Positions 22,881-24,697 of a stretch of 24,697 nucleotides of DNA are shown here, in pieces; within the stretch, counting starts at the first letter, position 1, and each line of letters opens with the position of its first letter. The position numbers were made by a program, and so were the translations under genes. Source of the stretch: CAYNYF01 sp964401385 (lineage in GTDB: Bacteria; Planctomycetota; Phycisphaerae; SM23-33); assembly GCA_964401385.1 (NCBI GenBank), contig CAYNYF010000065.1:1-24697 (forward strand), read 5' to 3'. The notes below the pieces were generated by a model that saw nothing but the letters and a program-made list of their open reading frames with translations, did no database searches and was not told the origin of the DNA.

Positions 22881-22903
22881 TTTTTCGCCCTGCGGGCGAA
22901 AAA
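22881..22903 (-). terminator. Intrinsic terminator of tRNA-Pro (bidirectional)
   Basis: TTTTTCGCCC (22881-22890) pairs perfectly with GGGCGAAAAA (22894-22903) around a 3-base loop, giving a T-run on either strand. It abuts the 3' end of tRNA-Pro, whose transcript it should end. It could also stop transcription arriving from the plus strand. Confidence 0.85.
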
Positions 22904-22978
22904 TCGGGGCGACTGGATTTGAACCAGCGACCTCTGCGTCCCGAACGCAGCGCTCTATCCAAGCTGAGCTACGCCCCG
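22904..22978 (-). tRNA. tRNA-Pro, anticodon CGG
   Basis: The minus strand folds into a full cloverleaf. The 7-bp acceptor starts C1 and ends G72 with discriminator A73, as in other bacterial tRNA-Pro. The D arm is GCTC...GAGC. The anticodon stem is CTGCG/CGCAG with loop TTCGGGA (anticodon CGG, reading CCG). The T arm loop is TTCAAAT. The CCA end is not encoded; the terminator hairpin starts at the next base. 75 nt. Confidence 0.95.
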
Positions 22979-23067
22979 TGGTTTTCATTTTTCATCGGCG
23001 CCCGCGCCGCGGCCGCGAGGGCAAATAGTGTATCGGCCGCGGGCCGCGGAGCAAGCCCGCAAAAAAC

Positions 23068-23510
<443 letters not shown>

Positions 23511-23516
23511 CATTCT

Positions 23517-23522
23517 ATTATA
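23517..23522 (-). promoter_or_regulatory. -10 box of the rnpB promoter
   Basis: A perfect TATAAT on the minus strand lies about seven bases upstream of the inferred RNase P RNA 5' end. No strong -35 box is seen at 16-18 bp. Confidence 0.6.
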
Positions 23523-23584
23523 CAGTGCCCGCCCAGCGGCGCGCACCTCGAACGGGCGAAATCCTCCGACCGGTGTCGCCATCT

Positions 23585-24550
23585 TCACTTGTCAAAGGTC
23601 CGCTTCCAGCCCGGCAGCGTCACCGGCTTCTCACCCGGCGCGGGTGGCTCGACCAGCTTGCCGTACAGTTCCGGCCGGCGGGCGCGAATGTAGCGCCGCC
23701 CGGACGCCTGCTCCAGCTTCTCCGGCGTCAGCAGCCCCACCACCACGTCGTCGCCGAGGACGTGGCTCTCCGTGAGGATCTCCCCGAACGGGTCGACGAT
23801 CATGGCGTTGCCGTTCTTGACCGTGTCGAAGTCCACGCCGATGGGGTTGGTGAAGACCACGTACACGCCGTTCTCGTACGCCCGCGTGGGAATGAACTTC
23901 ATCAGCCAGCCGCGCCCCTTGGGCCCGTTGAACTCCATCCGCAGCCGCACCGGGTCGCGCTCGCGATTGGCCCACACGGCCTTGTCCACGGGTCCGCGCC
24001 CGGGCATGGGCGAGGGCAGGCACCCCGTCACGTGCGGCATGAAGATCACCTCGGCACCCATCATGGCCGTGATCCGCGGGTTCTCCGGCAGGTTGTTGTC
24101 GTAGCAGATCAGAAAGCCCACCCGCACCCCGCGCAGGTCGATGACGTTATATCCTTTCCCCGGCGAAAGATGCGGATTGACAAACGGGTGCAGCTTGCTG
24201 AACTTGGTGATGTAGCCGGCCGGGCCGACGGTGACGTAGGTGTTGTAGAGCCTCCCGTCCGTGTCGATCTCGACCAGCCCGGCCATGACGATCACCGAAC
24301 GCTCGCGGGCGACGTCGATCAGCGCGTCCACCGACGGCCCTCCGGGCACCGGCTCGGCCAGCTCGACCAGTTGATCCCGATCGAGTGTCTGGAGGAAGGT
24401 GTAGCCGGTGACGCAGCACTCGTGGAAGCTGACGATCTCGGCCCCGGCCGCTGCCGCCTGCCGCGTGAGCTCGGCGATCCGCGCCAGGTTGTATGCCTTG
24501 TTGTTGTCGCGGTGCTCGAACTGCGCCGCCCCAACCCAGATGTCCCGCAT
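23585..24550 (-). CDS. Nitrilase-superfamily amidohydrolase, 321 aa
   Basis: This is a carbon-nitrogen hydrolase (nitrilase superfamily), a cytoplasmic enzyme that cleaves amides, nitriles or carbamoyl groups through a Glu-Lys-Cys triad. The triad is visible as E44 in SFHECCVTGY, K119 in KFSKLHPF and C149 in GFLICYDNNLPE. The length and the late motif NAMIVDPFGEILTES fit the family. ATG 24550 (MRDIWVGAAQFEH) is chosen because AGGAAGGAG lies 9 bases upstream. An in-frame ATG 48 bases further up would place that ribosome site inside the coding region. A TATACT box lies at 24587-24592. The active-site neighbourhood is closer to aliphatic amidase or N-carbamoyl hydrolases than to true nitrilases, but the substrate is open. 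Confidence 0.9.
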   Translation of the reverse strand: MRDIWVGAAQFEHRDNNKAYNLARIAELTRQAAAAGAEIVSFHECCVTGYTFLQTLDRDQLVELAEPVPGGPSVDALIDVARERSVIVMAGLVEIDTDGRLYNTYVTVGPAGYITKFSKLHPFVNPHLSPGKGYNVIDLRGVRVGFLICYDNNLPENPRITAMMGAEVIFMPHVTGCLPSPMPGRGPVDKAVWANRERDPVRLRMEFNGPKGRGWLMKFIPTRAYENGVYVVFTNPIGVDFDTVKNGNAMIVDPFGEILTESHVLGDDVVVGLLTPEKLEQASGRRYIRARRPELYGKLVEPPAPGEKPVTLPGWKRTFDK

Positions 24551-24586
24551 TTCGATGCACTCCTTCCTCCCCCCTGTGAACTCGGC

Positions 24587-24592
24587 AGTATA
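24587..24592 (-). promoter_or_regulatory. -10 box for the nitrilase gene
   Basis: TATACT on the minus strand gives a predicted start near 24580 and a leader of about 30 bases. The -35 position (TTTCCC at 17 bp) is weak. Confidence 0.4.
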
Positions 24593-24697
24593 CGACACAC
24601 GCCGGCCGGGGAAACACTGATTTCCCGTGCACCGGCCTACGGCGGGTGCATCCCTTGTTTGTAGGTAGATTCAGGCGGCAAGGGGTTTGGACTCCCA

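Overview
The window is GC-rich bacterial chromosome, by eye about two-thirds G+C, with long GC-biased codons throughout. I infer a member of the Planctomycetota, probably Phycisphaerae-like. The basis is the mix of a CehA/McbA metallohydrolase, amidohydrolase-2 paralogues, a double zinc-ribbon protein with one membrane anchor, and GC-rich intergenic DNA full of hairpins and short degenerate repeats. No 16S or other phylogenetic marker is present, so this is inference only.

Layout. 1-6800 (+ strand): the 3' end of groEL with a strong terminator, a large CehA/McbA-type metallohydrolase, a D-2-hydroxyacid dehydrogenase, an exported HEAT-repeat protein and a small membrane protein. 6800-7110 (- strand): a gene remnant with an in-frame TGA. 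7333-10367 (+): two coupled amidohydrolase-2 paralogues, the first lacking its metal ligands, then a diaminopimelate/PLP decarboxylase (lysA-like). 10515-11809 (-): an operon of a cupin, a very short cyclophilin-like ORF and a TIM-barrel sugar epimerase/isomerase. 12103-13647 (+): a zinc-ribbon membrane protein. 13648-15307: 1.66 kb without a credible gene, packed with hairpins and phase-locked degenerate tandem arrays. 15308-16888 (-): a bacterial PH-domain membrane protein and a TauE/SafE permease. 17115-20237 (+): a small FxLYD-like ORF, a rhomboid protease and two overlapping TM198-like membrane proteins. 20286-22031 (-): DNA polymerase X with a PHP exonuclease domain. 22136-22880: a four-helix-bundle (S23/IVS family) gene between two 199-bp direct repeats. 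22904-24550 (-): tRNA-Pro(CGG), RNase P RNA and a nitrilase-family amidohydrolase.

The genes are mostly ordinary housekeeping and catabolic functions in short transcription units. The unusual layer is intergenic. At least three classes of degenerate tandem repeat occur, with strict periods of 7, 8 and 10 bp. The word differs between arrays but the phase holds inside each one. Period-8 arrays sit at or just after the stop codons of groEL and the CehA gene. They also form both arms of a long inverted repeat in the leader of the four-helix-bundle gene. That leader folds on paper into a 14-position stem (13 paired) enclosing two hairpins. It is duplicated together with the first codons of the gene, and the differences between the two copies cluster in the repeat units. 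I regard this cassette plus the dispersed arrays as the best candidate here for an undescribed system. The family of the encoded protein includes the Avd protein of diversity-generating retroelements, but no reverse transcriptase is in the window.
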